Shown piece by piece: positions 11,225 to 19,572 of a DNA stretch of 64,000 nt. Numbering within the stretch: position 1 is the first letter of the stretch; each line of letters opens with the position of its first letter. This stretch comes from Hyaloraphidium curvatum (taxonomy: Eukaryota; Monoblepharomycota; Hyaloraphidiomycetes; Hyaloraphidiales; Hyaloraphidiaceae): positions 1,316,501 to 1,380,500 of the forward strand of contig JAIVFI010000001.1 of NCBI GenBank assembly GCA_025558095.1, given 5' to 3'. The notes under the pieces are model-generated. The model did not search any database. It worked only from the letters and a program-made list of their open reading frames with translations, and had not been told where the DNA came from. A program made the position numbers and the translations under genes.

Positions 11225-12502
11225 CTAAGAAACCTGGGTGATCCTCAGCAAAGCCAGCCCGTGCGCATCCACTTTCGGAGGTCCCCTAAAGACCGTCCTG
11301 CCCGACCACCGTGCCTGCAGGTCCTTCTTCGCAAACACGTCCCGGATGCTGAACCTCCGGCCGTCGGCCACCTGCGCCTTGGTAAGGCCTAGGGAACCGG
11401 CGATCGCGGCAAAGTCCACGGCCATCCAGCGCGCGACGCCGTCACGGTTGAGGAGGGCGACGACGCACGAGGGTTTTGCGCCCGCAAGGGGGCCGGCCCA
11501 GACCTCGCGGCCGCCTGCGGCCGAGATCCGGGTAACGGTTTTGCCTCTAGCGTCCTGGTTGATCGCGATGACCTCCCCGTTGAGCAGGATGGCCTCATTG
11601 GCGGGGCTGATGGTCCGCAAGTCCGTGCCGATGATGAGCGGGGACTTGAGCGCGGCCCACATGCCAAAGTGCGCCCTGTTCTCTGCTGCATTCAGACCCG
11701 GATTGCCGACCTGCAGCATGTCCGCGTCGTTCCAACCCCTGGTCGGCCCCTGGTACGCCGAAAGGGGGGCCATGATGTCGATGATCCCCGTGACGGATTT
11801 GAACCAGCCGCAGTCCACCGAGAACGAGCGGCAGATGTCGTGGCTGACACGCCAGTAGTCCGCGATCTGCCACGCCCAGGTCCACTCCCGGTAATCGCCC
11901 CACGCACACATGGCGTAGACGATGGGTCGGTCCTTCGGGGCGTACTTTTTGAGGGCGTTGGCCATGGCCGTGAACCGCGGTCGCGGTGGGCGATCGTCGT
12001 TGTTGCAGTTATCGTACTTGAGCAGGTCGACCTTCCAGCGGGCAAAGGTCCTGGCGTCGATGTCCTCGTGATCCAGCGAGCCGGGCCGCTTTTCGCAGGT
12101 GCCCCAGCCGGCGGAAGAGTAGATGCCGAGCTTCATGCCCCGGGCGTGGACGTAGTCCGCGATGAAGGCGATGCCCCGCGGGAATCGCGTCGGGTGCGGG
12201 ACCAGCTCGCCTGTGGCCGGGTTCCTGGCGTCCGCCATCCAGCAGTCGTCGATGTTGAAGTAGTTGTATCCTGCCGCCACATAGCCCCGCGCGACCATCA
12301 GGTCCGCGTTGGCGAGCACCTTCCTCTCGTCGATGTCGCAGCCGAACGCGTTCCACGTGTTGAAGCCCATCGGCGGGCGCGGCGACAGGGGCTTGTTGGC
12401 CGTCAGGTTGGTCGCGCCCGCGCCGAGCTGCGCGTCCGCCTGCGGCGCCGCAACCAAAGCCAAAGCGGCCAGCGCCAGGGCCGAGAGCCCCGGCGTCTTC
12501 AT
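11225..12502 (-). CDS. secreted GH27 alpha-galactosidase
   Basis: Hydrolyses terminal alpha-galactosides (melibiose, raffinose, galactomannan side chains) outside the cell. Intronless, 425 aa. A signal peptide covers residues 1-24 (MKTPGLSALALAALALVAAP, cleavage near ADAQ). The (beta/alpha)8 catalytic domain opens with PPMGFNTWNAFGCDIDE. The substrate residues NIDDCW, GWGTCE and LKYDNC are present. D164 of KYDNC fits the nucleophile and D222 of WRVSHDI the acid/base. WNDADMLQVG and the beta-sandwich end (ALLRITQV) follow, so the gene is full length. It is the only protein gene between the two 451-bp inverted repeats. Lack of introns, where many neighbours have several, is compatible with transfer from bacteria, but intronless host genes also occur here. 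Substrate preference cannot be judged. Confidence 0.95.
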   Translation of the reverse strand: MKTPGLSALALAALALVAAPQADAQLGAGATNLTANKPLSPRPPMGFNTWNAFGCDIDERKVLANADLMVARGYVAAGYNYFNIDDCWMADARNPATGELVPHPTRFPRGIAFIADYVHARGMKLGIYSSAGWGTCEKRPGSLDHEDIDARTFARWKVDLLKYDNCNNDDRPPRPRFTAMANALKKYAPKDRPIVYAMCAWGDYREWTWAWQIADYWRVSHDICRSFSVDCGWFKSVTGIIDIMAPLSAYQGPTRGWNDADMLQVGNPGLNAAENRAHFGMWAALKSPLIIGTDLRTISPANEAILLNGEVIAINQDARGKTVTRISAAGGREVWAGPLAGAKPSCVVALLNRDGVARWMAVDFAAIAGSLGLTKAQVADGRRFSIRDVFAKKDLQARWSGRTVFRGPPKVDAHGLALLRITQVS

Positions 12503-12747
12503 CTCGATCGCACGAATGAAGAGATTGCGGGGAGAATGGGGGCGATGCGGTCAGAGCCGCACAGGGGCGTGAGGGCCGCGACGTGTGGCGCAGCGGCGGG
12601 GACTCGGGCTCCCTTTGGGGTTGTTTACGCGACGCCGATACGTAGCGGACAATTCGAAGAGTCGAATGGCAATGTCGGAGAAGTCGTTAGACAAGTTGAT
12701 GGCTAGAAGAATGACGCTGGCGCCGTGCCCTAGGAAGCACGTTCTCC

Positions 12748-13198
12748 GCGCGAAGGCTACGTGTTGATGGAGCGCGAGAACCGACTCAACGGGCAAGCAC
12801 TCCTATGAGCAGCTCAGCTTCCTGGACGGATCTTTAGCATCAGATGCAGGATTGGGCTCGGCAGGCGAAGGATGGGGCGCTGCAGAAAGACAAGGTGGCG
12901 AGCGTATAGCCGCAGGCCGAAGTGGGCTGAGCGTCAGTCCTCACCCCACATGGTGTACCTGGACGGGCCTGGGTAGGTTCAGACGCGCAGGATGTAGCGC
13001 ATACGACCTCCTGGGCTTGCTCTATTGATGTAGTGTCCTTGCGATGCGGTTGCTCGAAGTCCAGAGAGCAACGTTAGGCCTCCTTTGGCGCCGCAGAGCC
13101 GCAGGGTCCTCTTTGACTACCCCTTCTTAGGAAAACATGAGCTGCATAGTGTAGGTGGTTATCACGGCAGATTCTGATTTCGACGGAAATCTCTGCAA
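12748..13198 (-). repeat. right arm of 451-bp inverted repeat
   Basis: Reverse-complement partner of 10469-10919, same length, about 99.5% identical by eye. It starts 245 bp upstream of the alpha-galactosidase start codon and so probably contains part of its promoter. Its outer end carries the truncated tRNA-Gln. Confidence 0.93.
13140..13198 (+). pseudogene. 5' part of tRNA-Gln, truncated
   Basis: 59 nt identical to the start of the intact tRNA-Gln: 5' acceptor strand, D-arm, anticodon arm and intron. At CTCTGCAA it breaks off into unrelated sequence, so the T-arm and 3' acceptor strand are missing. Not functional. Confidence 0.75.
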
Positions 13199-13822
13199 GA
13201 ACGGGGATGTGGCTGCCGCTGCCGCCGGCTGGGTACCTTGGTGCACCCGGGCGGGCCGGGAATACAGCAGGTCGCACGTGGGTGATCGCCAGCCCTTTTG
13301 AAGGGAGAGGAATTTGACCCTCTTTCTCTTTTGGCCCGGATTGATAGCTGCCAGGGATTACAAGGTCTGAGGACGGACGCCGGCCCCGGCGATGTGATCA
13401 AGTTCGTCGGCTGGTCGTGGCACGGCTTTCGTCGAGAGACGGAGACATCCACCTTCTGTCGCAAGCTAGTTCTTCATTTACTATGCCAATTTAACTGTTG
13501 GATGTCGTTTAGACGCGAATAGACCGCGCGGACGGGAGAGATCCCTGACGTCAGCACTTCAGCACATCACTTGGCCAGGGTTTCACAACCCGCTCCGAAT
13601 CCATCAGCTGAAGGCCATGTAGATTGTGATTCGTCTGACGTCGTTGGCACGCATTAGGGAGAGGCGGATTTCTGGGTTGGATGGGCAAGTTCAATTTCCG
13701 TCTCGCCATTGATGGACTTCACCGCGCTTGCCCATTAGAACCTCCCCGCGAGACTCCCGGCGCTTCCCCGCGCCTTCCTGCGGCGCCTTCCTTTCCGCGA
13801 CGCTCATTTAGAACGCGCCGCG
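13199..13822. other. intergenic, no gene recognised
   Basis: About 620 bases between the right repeat arm and SEM1. A weak resemblance to a tRNA 3' end (TTTGACCC and a TTTTGGCCC run near 13340) may be debris of the truncated tRNA. Small open frames here look random. Confidence 0.4.
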
Positions 13823-14164
13823 ATGGTCTCCGCGCCGCCCAGCAAGGAGAAGGACGCGAAGGACACGCCGAACGGCACGGCCGAGCCGGCGAAAAAGGAC
13901 GCCAAGAAGGACAGCGGCCGCGCGCGCCCGACGCTCGACTCGATCAAGGTGGCCAAACCGAAGAAGCCGACCGACGAGGGCATCGACGCCGTCGTCGACG
14001 ACGAGTTCGAGGACTTTCCGGCGGACGAGTGGGAGGCCGGCCCGGACGGCGAGGAGCAGCAGTGGGAGGATTCGTGGGCGGACGAGGTCGAGGAGGAGGA
14101 CTTTGCCGCCGTGCTCGCGAAGGAACACGCCAAGGCCGGGGGAGCTCAACCCATGAAGATCTGA
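13823..14164 (+). CDS. SEM1: proteasome lid subunit Sem1/Dss1
   Basis: Small acidic tether protein of the 26S proteasome lid, also part of TREX-2 and Dss1-BRCA2-type complexes. Intronless, 113 aa. The two conserved acidic/aromatic blocks are intact: DDEFEDFPADEW (residues about 59-70) and QQWEDSWADEVEEEDF (about 79-94), followed by the C-terminal helix LAKEHAK. The first 55 residues are a Lys/Ala/Asp-rich extension that yeast and human homologues (70-90 aa) mostly lack. The start is ATG 13823; no other in-frame ATG precedes the conserved part. Confidence 0.93.
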   Translation: MVSAPPSKEKDAKDTPNGTAEPAKKDAKKDSGRARPTLDSIKVAKPKKPTDEGIDAVVDDEFEDFPADEWEAGPDGEEQQWEDSWADEVEEEDFAAVLAKEHAKAGGAQPMKI

Positions 14165-14988
14165 TGGGGGCGGAGGAGCGGACATGGGACGCGTTGGCCG
14201 CGCGACCGAGGGACACGGGGCATGCTGCCGCCTGCCGATGGCCAGCAAGCCGACTGGAAATGCCGGATCTCAATATACCTCGCTTCAGGGGCGGATCGCC
14301 CCGGTGCTGCTTGAACTCGTGGGCTTGTTGCGGTCGACTCGTTGCCCGCACCCCGACCTTGCCCACATATTGGCGCCTTACGCGACTTCATCTACACGAT
14401 TACCTTCCCTCCGAGCTGATCTGCTTCCCGTGTTGGAATTAGTAGGATGCCTCAGTGGTGGATGTGTAGATCGAGGTGCTGTTGCGAACCCAGATCGGTG
14501 CCGCAAGTCCGTCTATATTCACAGACACACTGCAATCGATTGCATTTGCAGTCGAACCGTTCGGATCCGATCTAGGCCCTTTGAGTCGGACCTTCGCAGC
14601 GGTGGCGGCCTGAGTCGGCCGAGCGGCCCGGCGCCCCACGCCAAAACCCCGAGTGGCGAAGAGGAGACAGACCGTGCCAAGTTCGCCGCGAGGTGCGTTT
14701 CTGCGACGATTCCGCGCGCTTCTTTGCCGTCGCGCCTGGATGGCCTCCCTGCGGAACGGCGCACGGCGGCGCTGACCCCCGGGCGTCGGACTCATTCGCC
14801 GAGTCGGGGTCCGCTCCGCGCACGCGACCTGCGTGGCGTACGGAGCTGCCGAAGTCGGCAGCAGCTGCCGCATCTGTTCATTCTTTCTTCGCTCTTCGAC
14901 GACGCAAAAGCTGCCGTCGCGCGGGCTGCCTTGCTCGCGATGGGAGACGACTGACACGTCTCCCACTTCAGAACCGGCCAGCACGACC
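14165..14988. other. intergenic, no gene recognised
   Basis: About 820 bases. Open frames on both strands exist but have frame-random composition and no family resemblance. The promoter of the cyclase gene should be at its right end. Confidence 0.45.
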
Positions 14989-16508
14989 ATGTCTGTTACC
15001 CTGCAGCCCGAGCCAGCTCCGGTCAAGAATGACGTACGTGTGCCTCGCCATCCGCGGTGGTGCCGGGCTAACCTTTGTCTGTCTCGTTCGGCATCGTTGT
15101 CACCCGCCAGCGCTACACTCAGCGCCCCAAGGGCTCCACCTGGGGCGACTTCGGCGCCGACGACCAGAAGGGACGCCTGAACCTGGTCACGGCCGACAAG
15201 GTCCGCGAGGGCTTCTCCGAGGTCAAGGACTTCAAGACCATCTGCCTCTCGCTCCCGCTCGACCTCCCCGGCGGCGAGCTCCTTTCGGTCGGCCGCGGCC
15301 CCCCGAAGCTCAAGCCCACGTACGCCGGCGAGCACCCGATGTTCTGCACCCCCATGACCGCGATCGGCTTCCCCGGCACCGACGTCGTGTGCGACGACGA
15401 GGTCACGATGGTGCTCCAGTACAGCAGCCAGTGGGACACCTTGGCGTGAGCATCGCACGGGTGAACCCCTTGTCGCCGCTACGGACGCTGATCAAGCTTC
15501 TGATCAGGCACGTGGGCGGCGTGTTCGACCCCAAGGGCGACGGCAAGCCCGTCATGTGCTTCTGTGGGCCTCGATCACGCTGGTCGTCCTGGAGCATCAC
15601 TAATCCCGCCTCCGACGACAGACAACGGCTACCAGGCCCAGGAGCACATCAAAGGCCCCGTCGTCTACTCTCCCGACGGCAAGGTCCTCGAGAAGCACGA
15701 GCACCACCCCGGCGCCCACGCCCTCGGCGTCCAGAACCTCGCCGAGCACCCCATCCAGGGCCGCGCGGTGATGATTGACCTAGCCAAGCACTTTGGCACG
15801 GGTAGGAACAAGATCGGGTACAAGCAGCTCAAAGAGGTGATCGAGAAGGACAAAATCGACGTCAAGAAGGGCGATTTTGGTGGGTGCCGATCGGCGACCT
15901 CTGCCTCCGATTGATCGCTGACTTGGCCGGCTCGCAAGTGCTCCTCCACACCGGCTACGGCCAAATGCTCATGGACGCCAAGGGCCAGCCGACCAAGGAG
16001 CTGCTCTTCGGCACGGGCGCCGTCCTCGACGGCCGCGGTGAGTAGCACGATCTAGCGGACCGAACCTTTTTCTGATTTGCGGCTCCCCGGCAAGACCCCG
16101 AGCTCCTGCAGTGGGTCACCGACTCTGGGGTCGTCGCCCTGATCTCGGACAACTACGGTAGGAAGCGGATTCCTGGCAGGCCCTGGTGCCGGACTGACGC
16201 TCTCGCCAGCCGTCGAGGCCTTCCCCGAGCCCAACCCGCCCGCGGACCCCAGCATTCCGCACGCTGCTCTCGGTTTGCACGAGCACTGCCTCTTCAAGCT
16301 CGGCTGCTACCTCGGGGAGCTCTGGTACCTCACCGAGCTCGCCGATTACCTCAAGTCCGTCGGCCGCACCGCTTTCCTGCTCACCGCCCCGCCGCTGAGG
16401 CTGCCCGGCGCCGTCGGCAGCCCCGCCAACGGTGGGCAGCGCCGCACTAGCTTTGCCGGATTGAATTCTGACGGATTGCGCCCGGTCGCAGGCATCGCCA
16501 CCGTCTGA
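14989..16508 (+). CDS. cyclase-family protein (kynurenine formamidase-like fold)
   Basis: Putative metal-dependent hydrolase of the cyclase family (PF04199). Eight exons: 14989-15033, 15111-15445, 15508-15563, 15622-15879, 15939-16037, 16095-16157, 16210-16431, 16492-16508, all joined in frame across GT-AG introns of 51-77 nt; 364 aa. Support comes from motifs rebuilt only after splicing: WDTLAHVGG across intron 2, FYNGYQAQE across intron 3, and GDFVLLHTGYGQ across intron 4. The protein begins with RYTQRPKGSTWGDFGADDQKG, close to many fungal members. The family usually uses a His/Asp/Glu metal site; the fungal-type WDxxAHV replaces the bacterial HxGTHxD. Substrate unknown. It is the most intron-rich gene of the window. 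Confidence 0.9.
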
Positions 16509-17046
16509 ACGTCTCGGCGTCGAGATTCCGCACTAGGGATAGGAAGCCGACGAACCCGGTTTCGGTCCTTAGCCGCTCTTGATGGACCGCGCATGCGATC
16601 GCACAATAGACCGGGCTTCATAGCATCTGAACTAAGAAATCAGTCCTTTCATGCACGGTGCGGTCCAGGATGACACGTGATGTCATCTGCAACCGAGCGG
16701 GACTCTGGCTTTCATTCGGCTCGTAGCCCTCGGATAGTCCTTTCGGTCCTTCAGAGAGCTTGCCGTCGCCGAGATATGTGTCCACTGGGAGCACTTCCGC
16801 GGCCCGCCGCCTTGTCCTTTCCGAATCACGTGCGATGACGCCACGTTGCCTTCTCAGACACCGATGGACCCGCTGATTTCCAGAATTCCTCGCAAGGACC
16901 CCCCCCCCACAAACAGCACCGTCAGGCATCCCCACACGGCTTCGCAGTGAGCTGTAGGCCGGGGAAGACCACCCGCGGCAGCGTGGCCGCGATTCACCAA
17001 CAGGGGGCGCCCCGCGCTGCACCCGTCGCGGACAACCAAAGCCGCG
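16509..17046. other. intergenic with candidate promoter of the 17 kb gene
   Basis: About 540 bases with no gene. It contains the CACGTG/TGACG element described separately and a run of nine C at about 16901-16909. Confidence 0.45.
16825..16840 (+). promoter_or_regulatory. shared upstream motif, copy 1 (CACGTG + TGACG)
   Basis: ATCACGTGCGATGACG lies 207 bp before the start codon of the 17 kb gene. The paralog at 22.7 kb has ATCACGTGTCATGACG at nearly the same distance. CACGTG is an E-box (bHLH) core and TGACG a bZIP half-site; binding is inferred. Confidence 0.4.
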
Positions 17047-18042
17047 ATGCTGAGCGGCCTCTCCATTCCCGCCTACATCCCCAAGACGGCCAACATCGAG
17101 GAGTTCTGCGAGCTCGCGGGCCGGATGCACGCGTTGGTGCCCCAGGCGCGCGGGGAGGCCGGGGGCCGGGAGAAGGGCCCCGGGCAAGATAACGACGCCA
17201 CCGGGGCCGACCCGGCCAGCGGAACGCTGCCGCCGTCGACCGGCTCACAAGGAGCGCCGGTGGCCGAATATGGAACTTCCGGCCCGGGCGGGAAGGATGT
17301 AGCGGCCGGGGGGACCGTCGCGGACATCCCGGCGGGCGCCGTCGTGGCGTGCACTTGCGGCATACGCCTGCCAATCGAACGGCGGGGCGCGGCCCTTGTC
17401 CCGCTCTTTTTCTTCTATTCGGAAGCTGCTCAGCACTCGATTGACATTCCCAAAGGTGCCGCCCGTCCTCCCGCTGCCTGCGACCCAGTATCTGATTCCT
17501 CTCCTCCAGCCATGTGCTGCTTCAGGAAGCCGGAACCGTGTGTCATCCACCACGGCGCTCCCCTCCCGGCCCACGCCTTCCCACCCACCCTCCATGACGA
17601 CACGGATCTGCGTGCCCTGCCCACCATTTCGGACCTTCCCCGCGACATCTTCCACATGCACATCTTCCCCCTCCTCTTCGACTGCGAGCTCATCACCGTC
17701 GCCCAGGCTTCGCGTGCCTTCCGCCAGCTCGCAGAGCCAGAGATCCGCCGCCGTTGCGAGCGCCTCTCGCTCATCATCCCCACCGGCCCCTCCGAATCCG
17801 AGGCCGGGCACGCCGCGTTCAAGCGGAGCCTCACGAAGCACCACCGCCGGATGGAACGCCTCCGCGCGGTGCAGGAGAACCAATCGGGGCCGTACTGGAA
17901 CCTGGCGGTCGACACGGCGAGGGGTTTCCCCAGGATCTTGCCGTGGGTTGCGCGTTCGTGCGCAAGCGTACATCCCAGGCCGACAACGTGTTCTTGCCCT
18001 CGCAGATCTCTCGACAGCTCCGTCATGTGCTCGGTGATGTGA
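17047..18042 (+). CDS. F-box-like protein, paralog A (FHMHIFPLLFDCEL family)
   Basis: Unrecognised lineage-specific type. Exons 17047-17455 and 17510-18042 (54-nt intron); 313 aa. Both halves match the paralog at 22660 closely: a variable Gly/Ala-rich N-terminus, then VACTCGIRLP, LFFFYSEAAQ, a Cys block CCFRKPEPC created exactly at the splice junction, GAPLPAHAFPP, and an F-box-like segment SDLPRDIFHMHIFPLLFDCEL...ASRAFRQLA. A charged region KHHRRMERLRAVQ and GPYWNLAVDT end the similarity. The 54-nt intron is divisible by three and stop-free, so both spliced and unspliced forms keep frame; the paralog supports splicing. The last 30 residues differ from the paralog and may be eroded. Ubiquitin-ligase adaptor function is only a family guess. 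Confidence 0.75.
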   Translation: MLSGLSIPAYIPKTANIEEFCELAGRMHALVPQARGEAGGREKGPGQDNDATGADPASGTLPPSTGSQGAPVAEYGTSGPGGKDVAAGGTVADIPAGAVVACTCGIRLPIERRGAALVPLFFFYSEAAQHSIDIPKGAARPPAACDPVSDSSPPAMCCFRKPEPCVIHHGAPLPAHAFPPTLHDDTDLRALPTISDLPRDIFHMHIFPLLFDCELITVAQASRAFRQLAEPEIRRRCERLSLIIPTGPSESEAGHAAFKRSLTKHHRRMERLRAVQENQSGPYWNLAVDTARGFPRILPWVARSCASVHPRPTTCSCPRRSLDSSVMCSVM

Positions 18043-18200
18043 CTGCTGTAGCCGTACGGGCAGCCTTCCTTCAAGGCCGCGCCGCATCCTGCTCATCTGC
18101 ACGACTAGTCGCGCTGAGAACCAATGACCAGCCGGGCCAGAAGCGCCAGATCTCATTCATCGAATAAGAATACACGCATTCTTTTCGAGCGGAATGCCCG

Positions 18201-19138
18201 TCAAGACGGGCAAGCACTCTGCACGGTGAGGAACACGCTCGTCCTCAGCGCGGACCACAGCCCGACCCCGACCGTGAACGCCGCCACCGCCACCGCGCGC
18301 ACGACGCCGAACGTCACCGGCACCCCGAAAAGGGCCAAGACTGCGGAGCGAACGCGATCATCGGGGAGATGTGGGCAGTCAACCAGAGCGCGACACCAAG
18401 GCCCAAGGCGACGAACAGCGTCGCAAAGGCTTCCGCGAGCTCGACGCGGGGCAGGAGCTGTCCCGCACAGCCGGGCGCCGGGCACGGACACAGCTTGTCC
18501 GTAGGATCGTGCCTCAGGAGGCGCGGGAGCTCCTTGCAGCCCTCGGTTGCCCCTTCCGCGTCGACGGCACCGTCGCTGCGCGGCGCTCCCACAAGCTCCA
18601 ACCACCTTGCCAGCCCCGCGTAGACGTCGTCGTCCAGAATTTTCGCGTCGCCAGCGAGCCTCTCTTCCGGCCCGTCGGCGCCCCCCGAGGCGCGCACACG
18701 CCACGAACCGAGGCCGTAGCTGCGCTCCATGAGGGCGGCCGCTGCCACCGACGCAAGCACCGCCAGCGTGACCCCGAAGTTGGACACGACATATGCCACG
18801 GTCCCCGTGATCAACTGCCGCGTCCCGAAGCGCCCGTCGTTGAACACCCAGGTTCCCGCGAACATGGCGCACGACGCCGAGGCGTAGAAGTTCTGGCGGA
18901 AGGGGCCGAGGTCGGAAAACGGGCGCAGGGCGAAGCTGACGCGCGCCTTGAGGCGCAGGACGGGTAGCGGAGCGAGCAGACGGAATAGTTTGGCGCGGGT
19001 CAGCGGGGAGGCATCGCGCGCCGCGGCCGCCGGGTCGGGTGCCGGCGGGGACGCTGCGGGGAGGCTGGAGTCCCCCGCCGGGCTCGGCGACGCCGGGAGC
19101 ACGACAAGCCACTCATCGGGCGTCAGAAGCGGCTCCAT
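18201..19138 (-). CDS. uncharacterised four-helix membrane protein
   Basis: Exons 19138-18397 and 18340-18201; the 56-nt intron (GTGTCG...CAG) falls inside a membrane helix, and splicing restores VALGLVLALFGVPVTFG. 293 aa. Hydrophobic segments lie at about residues 80-98, 108-137, 225-245 and 250-275; the N-terminal 60 residues and the central loop are soluble. The central loop has a CPCPAPGC cysteine cluster. No transporter or enzyme signature was recognised. The start is ATG 19138. It is divergent from the FUSC-like gene with 434 bp between the starts. Confidence 0.65.
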
Positions 19139-19572
19139 GGTCCCCTGGCACGGCTGGAGACGCGTCGGTGGCAGCTTCCAAATCGAATGTCGATCCGTCG
19201 ATCGAGGTGGCGGTGAGCCGATCGAGCCCGGGGATAACCGCCTCTGAACCCCGCGAACTCTTGGATTGCATCGGTCCATGCTGCTTGATGTCATCCAGGG
19301 CGGGGCAGGATGATCCGATTCCCGGCGGCCCCGTGACGAGGCTGCGTGCCAGTCTGCCGACGTGCAGGCGGTCTGCACACAATCGCGCCAGTGGCCCGTG
19401 CTGAAGGCAGCCGGTATCATTTCAGGAGGTCGCCTTTTGCGAATCGCACGTGAGAATCCCCCCTGCTTGCATTCAGTCGGTCGGGGGACAACCCGCGGCA
19501 CGCCGTGACGAATGGGGCCGATCGAGGACCCCGAACAAGGGACCACACTCCCCGAACTACCGCGGCCGCACG
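19139..19572. other. divergent promoter region
   Basis: 434 bases between two divergently transcribed membrane-protein genes. The downstream gene's frame stays open upstream to 19450 but without an ATG. No clear TATA box. Confidence 0.4.

Noticed and set aside
10469-13198. LTR retrotransposon as explanation of the 451-bp repeats
   Set aside because: LTRs lie in direct orientation and enclose gag/pol; these copies are inverted and enclose a glycosidase gene.
13298-13522. 74-codon frame to the right of the inverted repeat
   Set aside because: Too short and without resemblance or start context; could not be supported.
14184-14954. 256-codon frame between SEM1 and the cyclase gene
   Set aside because: No domain, no helix or strand pattern, and the opposite strand is equally open; treated as non-coding.
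18314-19546. 410-aa unspliced version of the membrane protein with earlier start
   Set aside because: It loses the last membrane helix, which splicing the 56-nt intron restores; the upstream extension looks random.
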